Shown here: positions 1 through 6,524 of the stretch, piece by piece
Layout: the number at the start of each line of letters is the position of its first letter
How positions within the stretch are numbered: the first letter of the stretch is position 1
Source of the DNA: Acidobacteriaceae bacterium
GTDB lineage: Bacteria > Acidobacteriota > Terriglobia > Terriglobales > Acidobacteriaceae
DNA: 9,687 nucleotides
Direction: 5' to 3'
NCBI GenBank assembly: GCA_003156495.1
Contig: PMHC01000009.1
Location: 948-10,634 of the forward strand
Notes under the pieces: generated by a model
Seen by the model: the letters and a program-made list of their open reading frames with translations, nothing else
Told to the model about the DNA's origin: nothing
Database searches by the model: none
Made by a program: the position numbers and the translations under genes

Positions 1-979
1 TGCCCACGATCTGCTCCAGCAGATCCTCAATGGTCACCAGCCCCGCCACCGCGCCATACTCGTCAATCACGATGCGCATGTGCTGCTTTTCGCGCTGCAT
101 CTCGCGCAACAGCTCGTAGCCGCGCTTGGTCTCAGGCACAAACGCGGCCGAGCGCAGTATCGTGGCCACGGTGCGTGTGCGTGCCTCCTCATCGGCAATC
201 TGCAGCAGATCGTGCGCAAAGGCCAGCCCTTTGATGTTGTCGAGCGAGCCAGAATAGATGGGCACGCGCGAGTAGTTGTGCTGCTTGAGCAGTTCCAGAA
301 AGCTTTCCAGCGTGATCGATTCCGAGACGGCGAAGATCTCCGGCCGCGGCGTCATCACCTCGCGCACGACTTTGTCGCCAAACTCCACCGCCGAGCGCAC
401 CAGTTCGCTATCGCCCTGCTCGAGAATGCCTTCTTCTTCGCCGGCTTCGATCAGCGCATCGACGTCGGGAGCCGGCTCCTCTTCGGGATCGGCCGGAGCC
501 TCGGCCAGCGAGGCCACCGACGAAAAGAAACTTACGAAGACCGTGACCGGCGCGACCATCCACAACAGCATGCGAATCGGCCAGAGCAGCCGGCGAGCCC
601 ACAATCCGCGCGTGCGTTTGAAGAGCAGCAGAGGAATCAGTTGGCAGGCAAAAACCACCACCAGAACGACGGCAAGCAACGCCTGCGCAATCTCGCCCGC
701 TGTGGGCGAAGCGAGACGCGTCGGACGCAAGAATAACAATGCGCCAAATTCTAGCGCGATCAGCCCCAGCGCCAACTGCTGCAAAACGGAGGCGGCCAAC
801 GCGGCGTGCTCGCGATCGAGCCCCAAGTGCGGCGCCACATGCTCTTCCCACGCGTCAAGGTTTTCCTGTTCCTCGCGGCTGAGGATTTTGCCGAACTCCG
901 CGTAGATGCGCACGATGTATGCGGCCAGCGTAACAATCGCGGCCAATAGCGCGAGCAGTGCAAGCGCAAGCACTTTCAT
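1..979 (-). CDS. CBS-domain membrane protein, CorC/HlyC (YbeX-like) family, partial
   Basis: The minus-strand frame opens with ATG at 979-977 and runs off the window edge, giving 326 residues without a stop. The N-terminal about 155 residues are hydrophobic and resemble a compact DUF21-type membrane region: segments near residues 1-20, 71-87, 100-120 and 128-152, with a charged stretch between the first two. An acidic linker (about 158-190) follows. Next comes the HlyC/CorC signature with VREVMTPR near residue 207, and then a CBS pair containing YSRVPIYSG and, at the cut end, the typical IDEYGAVAGLVTIEDLLEQIVG-like block. Relatives are about 420-440 residues long, so the last CBS part and the C-terminal CorC_HlyC domain are missing. 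Such proteins are linked to Mg2+/Co2+ homeostasis, and YbeX-type members to ribosome metabolism; the exact role here is inferred. The start ATG overlaps the ybeY stop as ATGA, which implies translational coupling. Confidence 0.88.
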   Translation of the reverse strand, partial: MKVLALALLALLAAIVTLAAYIVRIYAEFGKILSREEQENLDAWEEHVAPHLGLDREHAALAASVLQQLALGLIALEFGALLFLRPTRLASPTAGEIAQALLAVVLVVVFACQLIPLLLFKRTRGLWARRLLWPIRMLLWMVAPVTVFVSFFSSVASLAEAPADPEEEPAPDVDALIEAGEEEGILEQGDSELVRSAVEFGDKVVREVMTPRPEIFAVSESITLESFLELLKQHNYSRVPIYSGSLDNIKGLAFAHDLLQIADEEARTRTVATILRSAAFVPETKRGYELLREMQREKQHMRIVIDEYGAVAGLVTIEDLLEQIVG

Positions 980-1851
980 AGCGTCCGGCTCCGCTTGGCC
1001 AGCGCTCGAGTTGATGTTCGCGTCTTTCCGGTATGGCGTTTTGTGTCAGGGCGCAACTTCGGTTGTGCCGCAGCGGGCACGGAATTGATCCGGGCTTTTA
1101 CAGGCTGCGGTAAAACTCCAATTTGAGCGTGTTTTGTGTCAGGGCACGACTTTAGTCGTGCCGAAACTGCCGCTAAATTAGCGCGGCCTTTAGGCCCTGC
1201 TAATCGATTATCGCCCACTATCGGTTTTTTCCGCGGCCTCTTTAGCCCCGGAGGCGCATCTTCAGTGCGTTTTGCCGCCAATTCAGTTTCTTTTCCGGCA
1301 GCCGCCTGCACCCGCTCAATCAGCCCCAGCGGCAACCCCAGCCGCGCGCGCAGTTGCTGCTCGCGGCGGCGCATCTGGCCGGAATCGCTTTCGTGATCGT
1401 AGCCGGCCAAATGCAGCAGCCCGTGCAGCATCAGAACTTTGATCTCCGTCCCCAGCGAGTGGCCGCAGGCCGCTGCCTGCTTGCGCGCCGTCTCCACGCT
1501 GATCGCCAAATCGCCGGCGATCTTCTCGGGACCGGGCATCTCGGCCGGAAACGATAGCACGTCGGTGGCTTTATCTAGCCCGCGAAACTCGCGATTCATC
1601 TTGCGAATGGCCTTATTGGTGGTCAGCAGCACGCTGACCTCGCCGCGCAGCCGCACCGCCGTTTGCGCCTCGGCCTGAAAACGGTCGAGCGTACGCGGCG
1701 TAGGCAGACGATCCACGCGCGCCAAAGCTCGCGTCGGGGCGCTCCTTCGCAGCTTGATTGTCGAAAGGGATACCGAACTCCGCGCACCTGCTGCGCGCGC
1801 CTTGTTCAAGGCCGTCCGGTCCGGCTCCAAATCTGGATCGATGAGAACCAT
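976..1851 (-). CDS. ybeY: YbeY endoribonuclease / 16S rRNA maturation factor with long atypical C-terminal tail
   Basis: YbeY is a single-metal endoribonuclease needed for 16S rRNA 3'-end maturation and 70S quality control. The diagnostic Zn-binding block HGLLHLAGYDH lies at residues 143-153, giving His143, His147 and His153. Further upstream is NREFRGLDKATDVLSFP (86-102), the conserved family core. The family is normally about 150-180 residues; this product is 291. About 30 extra residues precede the core (roughly 11-40), and about 105 basic, low-complexity residues follow it (from about 185). Hairpin repeats encode much of that tail, and a PDTK block occurs twice (residues 237-240 and 268-271). 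The start ATG at 1851-1849 gives MVLIDPDLE, a plausible family N-terminus, but no Shine-Dalgarno is evident before it. The stop overlaps the downstream CorC-like start (ATGA). The usual upstream partner phoH is absent; the upstream neighbour is divergent. Identification is firm; the tail is probably non-catalytic. Confidence 0.93.
   Translation of the reverse strand: MVLIDPDLEPDRTALNKARAAGARSSVSLSTIKLRRSAPTRALARVDRLPTPRTLDRFQAEAQTAVRLRGEVSVLLTTNKAIRKMNREFRGLDKATDVLSFPAEMPGPEKIAGDLAISVETARKQAAACGHSLGTEIKVLMLHGLLHLAGYDHESDSGQMRRREQQLRARLGLPLGLIERVQAAAGKETELAAKRTEDAPPGLKRPRKKPIVGDNRLAGPKGRANLAAVSARLKSCPDTKHAQIGVLPQPVKARINSVPAAAQPKLRPDTKRHTGKTRTSTRALAKRSRTL
1039..1070. repeat. Palindromic repeat copy 1 inside ybeY 3' end
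   Basis: The block TTTTGTGTCAGGGC is followed by an 8-bp hairpin with one G-T wobble (arms at 1050-1057 and 1062-1069) closing a TTCG tetraloop. The first 14 bases are identical to copy 2 at 1132, exactly 93 bases away. The element lies within the ybeY reading frame and encodes AQPKLRPDTKR on the minus strand. Confidence 0.8.
1132..1163. repeat. Palindromic repeat copy 2 inside ybeY 3' end
   Basis: The same TTTTGTGTCAGGGC lead is followed by a perfect 9-bp inverted repeat, GGCACGACT/AGTCGTGCC (1143-1162), with a 2-base centre. On the minus strand it encodes ARLKSCPDTKH. The neighbouring bases hold further small palindromes with the same TTTAG-type centre: GCTAA/TTAGC at 1172-1182 and GGCCT/AGGCC at 1185-1196. 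This suggests a cluster of repeat units rather than one. Confidence 0.82.
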
Positions 1852-1954
1852 CGTTTGTGAGGGCGTAAGGGTCGTTGCCCCACTCTCTTCATCATACGCG
1901 AATCCGCGTTTGGCCGCGCCATCGTCGCAGAATGCGGGGCGTTGAGCGCCTGCG

Positions 1955-1970
1955 CGTGATTCGGATCACA
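1955..1970. promoter_or_regulatory. CRP/FNR-superfamily operator-like palindrome
   Basis: CGTGATTCGGATCACA is a perfect GTGAT-N4-ATCAC inverted repeat. It differs from the classical CRP core TGTGA-N6-TCACA only in its first base. It lies about 200 bases upstream of the flavodiiron start in the divergent region, so it could serve either gene. If it activates the plus-strand gene from -41.5, the start would fall near 2004, and TAATCT at 1993-1998 could be the -10. From -61.5, TATGGT at 2012-2017 could be the -10. The promoter assignments are speculative; the palindrome itself is directly visible. Confidence 0.5.
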
Positions 1971-2146
1971 CCTGCGGACCAGCAGCCGCCGCTAATCTTG
2001 TTTCTAGAAGATATGGTTTTTGCGGCCAGCTAACAACCCCGTCCGCGGGGCTTATATGTAAGACCGTCCGCCACTAGCCAAACCTGAAGCCGCCCATGGG
2101 GCGCCGCGCTTTCGTGCGCGGCCTTGCGGGTTGCGCGGAAGTGTAC

Positions 2147-2155
2147 AAGGAGGAG
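2147..2155 (+). promoter_or_regulatory. Strong ribosome binding site fixing the flavodiiron start
   Basis: AAGGAGGAG lies 9 bases before ATG at 2165. An in-frame ATG at 2156 directly abuts the site, and the in-frame ATG at 2096 has no comparable signal. This favours 2165 as the real start. Confidence 0.8.
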
Positions 2156-2164
2156 ATGACTTAC

Positions 2165-3349
2165 ATGATCGCCAGAGAAATCAAGCCCGACATTCTGTCT
2201 TTAGTCGCCATCGATTGGGATCGCAGGCTCTTCGATCAGTTGGTGCCGCTACCCGAGGGCACCACTTACAACTCCTACCTCATTCGCGGCAGCAAAAAAA
2301 CTGCGCTCATCGACACGGTCTATCCGCCTAACACCGCCGAGTATCTGGCGTGCCTGAAAAAAGCCGGCCTGCGCAAGCTCGACTACATCGTCTCCAACCA
2401 CGCCGAGCAGGATCATTCCGGCTCGATCCCTGCGGTCCTCAAGCAATTCCCCGAGGCCAAAGTCGTCACCAACGCCCGCTGCCGCGAGCTGATCGCCGAC
2501 TCCATGCCGGTCCCCGCCGACCGCTTCATCGAAATCAAAGAGGGCGACACGCTTTCGCTCGGCAACAAAACTTTGAGCTTTTATTCCACGCCCTGGGTCC
2601 ACTGGCCCGATACCATGGTCACCTACCTGGCCGAAGACAAAATTCTCTTCACCTGCGACTTCTTCGGTTCGCATCTGGCTTCAAGCGATCTTTTCGCCAT
2701 CGATGAGCGCCGCGTCTACTCGGCCGCCAAGCGCTACTACGCCGAGATCATGATGCCCTTCCGCGTGCACATTCAAAAGCATCTCAAAAAACTCGCTCCC
2801 CTGGCTATCGATTGCATCGCTCCCGGTCACGGCCCCGTCTATCAGCGCCCAGCCTTCATTCTCGATCTCTACAAGCAGTGGGCCGTCGCCCCGCCGCGCC
2901 GTGAAGTCGTCATTCCCTACGTCTCCATGTACAGCGACACTACGCAGATGGTCGGCTACCTCATCGACCGGCTGATGGAGCGCGGGCTTTCCGTGCTGCC
3001 CTTCAACATGGTCGGCGGCGATCCGGGCCGCTTCGCCGCTTCGCTGGTTGAAGCCTCAACCGTGGTCTTCGCCACCCCCGCCGTGCTCGCCGGCCCGCAT
3101 CCAGACATCGTCAGCGCCGCCTATCTGATGAATGCGCTACGTCCCAAGGTCAAGCTCGTCGCGACCATCGGCTCCTTCGGATGGGGCGGCAACGTCATCT
3201 CGAAAAAAATCGAAGAGCTGCTCGCCGGCCTCAAAACTCAAGTGGAGTTTCTCAAGCCGGTGCTGATCAAAGGCCTGCCCTCGGCTGAGGACTACAAATC
3301 CCTTGACGCTCTGATCGAAGCCATTGCCGCCGCCAATCAGACGCTCTAA
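2165..3349 (+). CDS. Flavodiiron protein (FprA/ROO-family A-type flavoprotein)
   Basis: This 394-residue protein has a metallo-beta-lactamase-fold diiron domain (about 1-245) followed by a flavodoxin FMN domain (about 247-394). All six iron ligands known from ROO enzymes are recognisable: His79, Glu81 and Asp83 in NHAEQDHSG, then His146 (PWVHWPDT), Asp165 (FTCDFFGSH) and His222 (APGHGPVY). The flavodoxin phosphate loop is VSMYSDTTQM (253-262), and TIGSFGWGG (334-342) matches the second FMN-contacting loop. Length and order fit the minimal class A form; there is no rubredoxin or flavin-reductase domain. Members are soluble and reduce O2 to water and/or NO to N2O, protecting oxygen-sensitive metabolism; substrate preference cannot be read from sequence. 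The start at 2165 is chosen for the AAGGAGGAG nine bases ahead; a longer form from 2096 is possible but lacks that signal. It stands alone, divergent from ybeY, with a CRP-like palindrome upstream. No rubredoxin gene is adjacent, so the electron donor must be encoded elsewhere. Confidence 0.94.
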   Translation: MIAREIKPDILSLVAIDWDRRLFDQLVPLPEGTTYNSYLIRGSKKTALIDTVYPPNTAEYLACLKKAGLRKLDYIVSNHAEQDHSGSIPAVLKQFPEAKVVTNARCRELIADSMPVPADRFIEIKEGDTLSLGNKTLSFYSTPWVHWPDTMVTYLAEDKILFTCDFFGSHLASSDLFAIDERRVYSAAKRYYAEIMMPFRVHIQKHLKKLAPLAIDCIAPGHGPVYQRPAFILDLYKQWAVAPPRREVVIPYVSMYSDTTQMVGYLIDRLMERGLSVLPFNMVGGDPGRFAASLVEASTVVFATPAVLAGPHPDIVSAAYLMNALRPKVKLVATIGSFGWGGNVISKKIEELLAGLKTQVEFLKPVLIKGLPSAEDYKSLDALIEAIAAANQTL

Positions 3350-3362
3350 TTTACGCCATCAA

Positions 3363-3398
3363 GGGTGCCCCCGATCTTGATTTTGAGAACGGGGATCG
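3363..3398. repeat. GGGTGCCCC-type hairpin repeat, copy A (degenerate)
   Basis: GGGTGCCCCC leads into an imperfect hairpin: CCCCG/CGGGG and TCT/AGA arms (3369-3377 and 3386-3394) separated by an A-A mismatch, with loop TGATTTTG. It begins 13 bases after the flavodiiron stop. Layout and loop match the copies at 6401 and 9636. With no T run after it, it is not a classical terminator for the plus-strand gene, although it could protect the 3' end. Confidence 0.6.
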
Positions 3399-3484
3399 CT
3401 TCCTATCAAACATCGAAAGCATTCGGTCATAGACCTAGCGGCAAATTCTGCTCACCGGAAACATAAGCTGATCGAAACAAAATT

Positions 3485-3535
3485 GGGGCATGAAGGAAAG
3501 GAAGCCATTGAATGCTTTCCTCTCCCTCGTGCCCC
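3485..3535 (-). terminator. Probable intrinsic terminator of the SLBB export gene
   Basis: On the minus strand GGGGCA at the 5' end pairs with TGCCCC at the 3' end. The inner arms (GAGGGAGAGGAA against TTCCTTTCCTTC) continue the pairing with two G-T wobbles, one mismatch and one bulge, giving an about 20-bp stem around an about 8-base loop. It is followed by AATTTTGTTT. It lies about 100 bases past the SLBB stop. The plus-strand side has no T run, so it would work mainly for the minus-strand transcript. Confidence 0.55.
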
Positions 3536-3636
3536 TGATGGTAGCGATCTGAACTCAGCCGTCGCCGCGCTATACAAGCCCCTTCCACTCCATGGCCGTC
3601 ATGTCATCAAGCTCCATCCGTAAGCCGCCGCCCAAG

Positions 3637-6276
3637 CTAATTCAGCAGCGAAATCGTAGCCGCGCCCATGGCGAGTTGAGAGAACATCTGCGTCCATTCC
3701 AAGAAGTTCTTCAGGCCAAGATTCGGTCTGAAGTTCTTGTCTGGAACAACGATCGTGTCGCCAGGATAGAGCTTTGCATGTTTAAAAGAATCTCCCCAAT
3801 AGCTAGAGGCCGTATCGCGATTGAGCATGGAACCGTCAGCATGAATGACGTAGGCCTTTTTCCCATCGGCGCTACGATTCGTGCCGCCCGCCATCTGCAA
3901 GTATTTGTTTACGACACTGCCGGGACGGTAGAGGAAAGAGTTCTGATCGTAGACCGCGCCTACAACATTTACCGTCGCGGGAATCGACGGCACGATAAAG
4001 CGGTCGCCGTTTTCGAGAACCAGCGCGGGAAGATCGTCTATCTCATTACTCGTTGGCTTGATGCTCAAAACGACTCGGCCGGTAGCGCGGATTTTGCGCA
4101 ATTGGTTCAAAAATTCAGTTTGCACCGTTGTGTTAGGAGCTTGCATTCCCCCCTGCCCGGACAAAGACGCGTAATTTGCAAAGGCTATCGTCGTACGCGA
4201 CGTTTCAAGTTCGAGCGTCCGGACGTATTCATCGATGCGTTGTTGCTGCAAAATACGCGTCGATTCCCGATCGAACTCCGAGCCATAAAGATACGCTTTC
4301 GGCGTAATGCCGCCGGCGCGCCGCACAATGTCTCTCAGCGTTTCGTTCGGCTGCGCGCTATACGTTCCGGCATGAACTACTTCGCCTTCCAGGGTAATGT
4401 ATTTGGTTTGTTCGTCGATGGGGACACGAATATCGCCCTGCGAAAAAATGGTAACGGTGTCGCCCGGCTCCAGCGCCAGATCCTGATTGCCGTCGTGCTG
4501 CAGCACCAATTTACCCAGGTCGAAAGAAATCAGCGAAGTCTTCAGCGTTGTGGGATCAATGCGCTCGACCACCGCATAATTCCAGTCGATTTCAGGCGCT
4601 ACGATGCGAACTGTATTCTTATGGGCAATCGGCTGGCCGGTCACTGGATCAATTTCCGTATCGCTTTGGCCTGGCGCGGCCAGCGACGCCGGACCGGCGT
4701 TCTGGTTAGCCCGGTTGCGGTTGGAATTTGTGGCTTGTCCTTGCTGTTGCATCGGCTGCAAAGTTTGTTGCTGATCTTGTGGCGTGGCATTCGAAACCGC
4801 ATTGGTATCGCTATTGTTGTTGGCCTGTAGGGCTTGTGCTTCCCTTGCGCCGGAGATTTTGTCAGTGAGAGTGGCCAATAACGGGTCGGTGGTGGAAACC
4901 TGCGATTCGAACTCGGGAGACGCCAGGCCAAGATGGTTGCGCTTCCACCAATAATCGCGGCTCATCAACGCTTCGCGATCCGGGAGCAGATCGCTTAAGT
5001 GCATGTTTTCATGCCAGCCATAGCGTCCCGCATTGGCTATGCTCCCGCGCAAAATCACGGTTTTTCGATACGCCGGAATAATCGAATAAACGCGTACGAT
5101 GTCGCCGTCCGCCAGCGGCGCGGAGAGCCCCGTGGCGTCGAGCGCAAACTCCATGGCGCGGCGCTGATTTTGCTCTACGCGATCCAGAGAAACCTTCGTT
5201 TGCGCGGTCAAAGCCGAGGTCTTGCCCGCGGCTTCAAGCGCATCGCCAATCGTTTCATTCGCGCGCAATTCGTAGATCGCCGGAGCGCGAATGCTGCCGA
5301 TCACGGCCACCTGCGGCCCCGCCGGTGGAATATAGAGAACGTCTTCGGCTTGCAGTGGCGCATCGCCCGATTTGTCGCCACGCAGCAGAAGCGCGTAAAG
5401 GTCGAAGTCGACAATGATCTTGCCGTCGCGCTTCAACTGAATGTGACGTAGAGAACCCTGCGGGCTCGGGCCGCCGCCGGCAAAAAGCGCATCAACCAGC
5501 GAGCTCAGCGAACTGACGGTATACACGCCTGGGCGTCGCGCCTGCCCGGTAAGGTAAATCTGGATGGAGCGGATGCGCCCGAGTTCAGCGGAGAGATCGA
5601 AATTGCGGAATACGCGCCCGGTGGCCGCGCGTAGATGCTGGTCGAGTTCAGAGAATTTTAGGCCGGCTACATGCACCACTCCAATGCGTGGCAAATAGAT
5701 GTTGCCCGAGCGATCGACGCGCAAATTGCCGTTGTAGCTGATTGCTCCCCAAATATGCACGCGCAACTCGTCGTCTGGTCCGATGATGTAGTCAGAGCTG
5801 GCCGGTGTGAGGTTGCTGGGGGTAAAACTTGTCGGCACGTTGCGGAACAGATCTGCGCCATAAATATTCAGGCGCTGGCCGGTCGTGGCCGCAACAAATT
5901 TCTGGAATTCAGAAGGCTTATCGGGCGGAAATTGTGGGGGCTGGCGCAGCCGCTGCGTCTGCATCGTAGAGTTGAGGCCCGTTGATTCATTCTGCGTGTT
6001 CGTCTGCTGGTGACTCGATGATGACAAATCGCGATTGTTTTGCATCGGGTCCGCATTGTTGCCAGTGCTAGGCCAATCGACCGTATTCGAAGAGTTAAAA
6101 CCCCCTCCCCCTTTATCCATAGCGTCCGTGGATTGGTTTTGCGCGCATCCGGAATATGTGTCGGAGCAGTCTGGCGTTGAAGTGGAGCTGCTCCCGGAAG
6201 ATGCGTCCTGGGCATACAACGCCGCGGATGCGGCAAATAGACAAAACACGGCAGATACGGCCAAACAATTTCGCAT
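3637..6276 (-). CDS. Multi-SLBB-domain polysaccharide export protein (Wza-like outer membrane translocon)
   Basis: This 879-residue protein starts MRNCLAVSAVFCLFAASAALYA, a clear Sec signal peptide with likely cleavage at LYA|Q; no lipobox is seen, unlike Wza. A Ser/Asn/Gln-rich stretch (about 23-120) follows. The Poly_export domain lies at about 156-233 (YIIGPDDELRVHIWG ... GNIYLPRIG). SLBB-type repeats begin near 238 (IYLTGQARRPGVY), 323 (AVIGSIRAPAIYEL), 406 (VILRGSIANAGRYG), 627 (ITLEGEVVHAGTYS) and 769 (VNVVGAVYDQNSFLY). The third is split by a Gln/Asn-rich insert (about 483-536). The C-terminal KNFLEWTQMFSQLAMGAATISLL may be the membrane-spanning or amphipathic helix. Wza has about 380 residues, so this is a much enlarged form that probably makes a taller periplasmic channel for capsule or exopolysaccharide. 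No Wzc, Wzx or glycosyltransferase gene is adjacent. The start is uncertain: an in-frame TTG at 6312 adds 12 residues, and a good GAGAGAGG site instead serves an out-of-frame ATG at 6290. A probable terminator follows about 100 bases downstream. Confidence 0.9.
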   Translation of the reverse strand: MRNCLAVSAVFCLFAASAALYAQDASSGSSSTSTPDCSDTYSGCAQNQSTDAMDKGGGGFNSSNTVDWPSTGNNADPMQNNRDLSSSSHQQTNTQNESTGLNSTMQTQRLRQPPQFPPDKPSEFQKFVAATTGQRLNIYGADLFRNVPTSFTPSNLTPASSDYIIGPDDELRVHIWGAISYNGNLRVDRSGNIYLPRIGVVHVAGLKFSELDQHLRAATGRVFRNFDLSAELGRIRSIQIYLTGQARRPGVYTVSSLSSLVDALFAGGGPSPQGSLRHIQLKRDGKIIVDFDLYALLLRGDKSGDAPLQAEDVLYIPPAGPQVAVIGSIRAPAIYELRANETIGDALEAAGKTSALTAQTKVSLDRVEQNQRRAMEFALDATGLSAPLADGDIVRVYSIIPAYRKTVILRGSIANAGRYGWHENMHLSDLLPDREALMSRDYWWKRNHLGLASPEFESQVSTTDPLLATLTDKISGAREAQALQANNNSDTNAVSNATPQDQQQTLQPMQQQGQATNSNRNRANQNAGPASLAAPGQSDTEIDPVTGQPIAHKNTVRIVAPEIDWNYAVVERIDPTTLKTSLISFDLGKLVLQHDGNQDLALEPGDTVTIFSQGDIRVPIDEQTKYITLEGEVVHAGTYSAQPNETLRDIVRRAGGITPKAYLYGSEFDRESTRILQQQRIDEYVRTLELETSRTTIAFANYASLSGQGGMQAPNTTVQTEFLNQLRKIRATGRVVLSIKPTSNEIDDLPALVLENGDRFIVPSIPATVNVVGAVYDQNSFLYRPGSVVNKYLQMAGGTNRSADGKKAYVIHADGSMLNRDTASSYWGDSFKHAKLYPGDTIVVPDKNFRPNLGLKNFLEWTQMFSQLAMGAATISLLN

Positions 6277-6388
6277 GGCCTTATTTTCATGTATATGCCT
6301 CTCTCTCGGCAAGGAGACTCGTTCTATCGGCCGTTTTTAGAGAGATGAGATATTCCTATTTTGCGCTCTAGGGTCCGTGACTGCATGA

Positions 6389-6450
6389 TTTTGCGCCACC
6401 ATGGGGTGTTCCAGGTCTCGACTTTGAGACCAGGGAACCACGGCGCAAAA
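6389..6450. repeat. GGGTGCCCC-type hairpin repeat, copy B, with outer inverted arms
   Basis: The core (6401-6441) reads ATGGGGTGTTCC, then perfect GGTCTC/GAGACC arms around GACTTT, then AGGGAACCAC. TTCC/GGAA extends the stem with A-A mismatches. An additional outer 9-bp inverted repeat, TTTTGCGCC (6389-6397) and GGCGCAAAA (6442-6450), encloses the core, so the whole 62 bases can fold as one cruciform. The bases after either 3' arm are A-rich rather than T-rich, so it is not a standard terminator. Confidence 0.7.
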
Positions 6451-6524
6451 GATCGAAATCAGCTGGGCATGGTGCTAATCGTCAGCTTTGAAGAAATAGC
6501 TTATATTTCGCCCACATCGTTCGC

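Larger units (their letters stand above)
1852..2164. other. Divergent intergenic region between ybeY and the flavodiiron gene
   Basis: No gene is supported here. It contains the CRP-like palindrome at 1955-1970, a small GC hairpin (CCCCG/CGGGG around TCCG at 2037-2050) and the flavodiiron ribosome binding site. On the minus strand TATGAT (1896-1891) resembles a -10 box for ybeY, but no acceptable -35 lies 16-18 bases upstream, so no ybeY promoter is called. Confidence 0.6.

Noticed and set aside
80..905. Long plus-strand frames opposite the CorC-like gene
   Set aside because: The minus strand shows definite CBS and HlyC motifs. The plus-strand translations are Ser/Arg-rich with no motif.
1039..1163. 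CRISPR-like repeat pair
   Set aside because: Only two copies exist, they lie inside a coding frame, and no cas gene or further spacer-repeat units are present.
2096..2164. Longer start for the flavodiiron protein (23 extra residues)
   Set aside because: The extra residues are Arg-rich and unlike the family N-terminus, and a strong AAGGAGGAG site is placed for the ATG at 2165.
3387..3623. Open plus-strand frame of about 78 codons in the spacer after the flavodiiron gene
   Set aside because: It has no ATG or GTG start, no ribosome site, runs through the terminator hairpin and matches no family I recognise.
3592..4830. 412-codon open frame on the plus strand opposite the SLBB gene
   Set aside because: It is antisense to a gene with clear Poly_export/SLBB domains. 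Its translation is Arg-rich without recognisable motifs, as expected for a shadow frame in GC-rich DNA.
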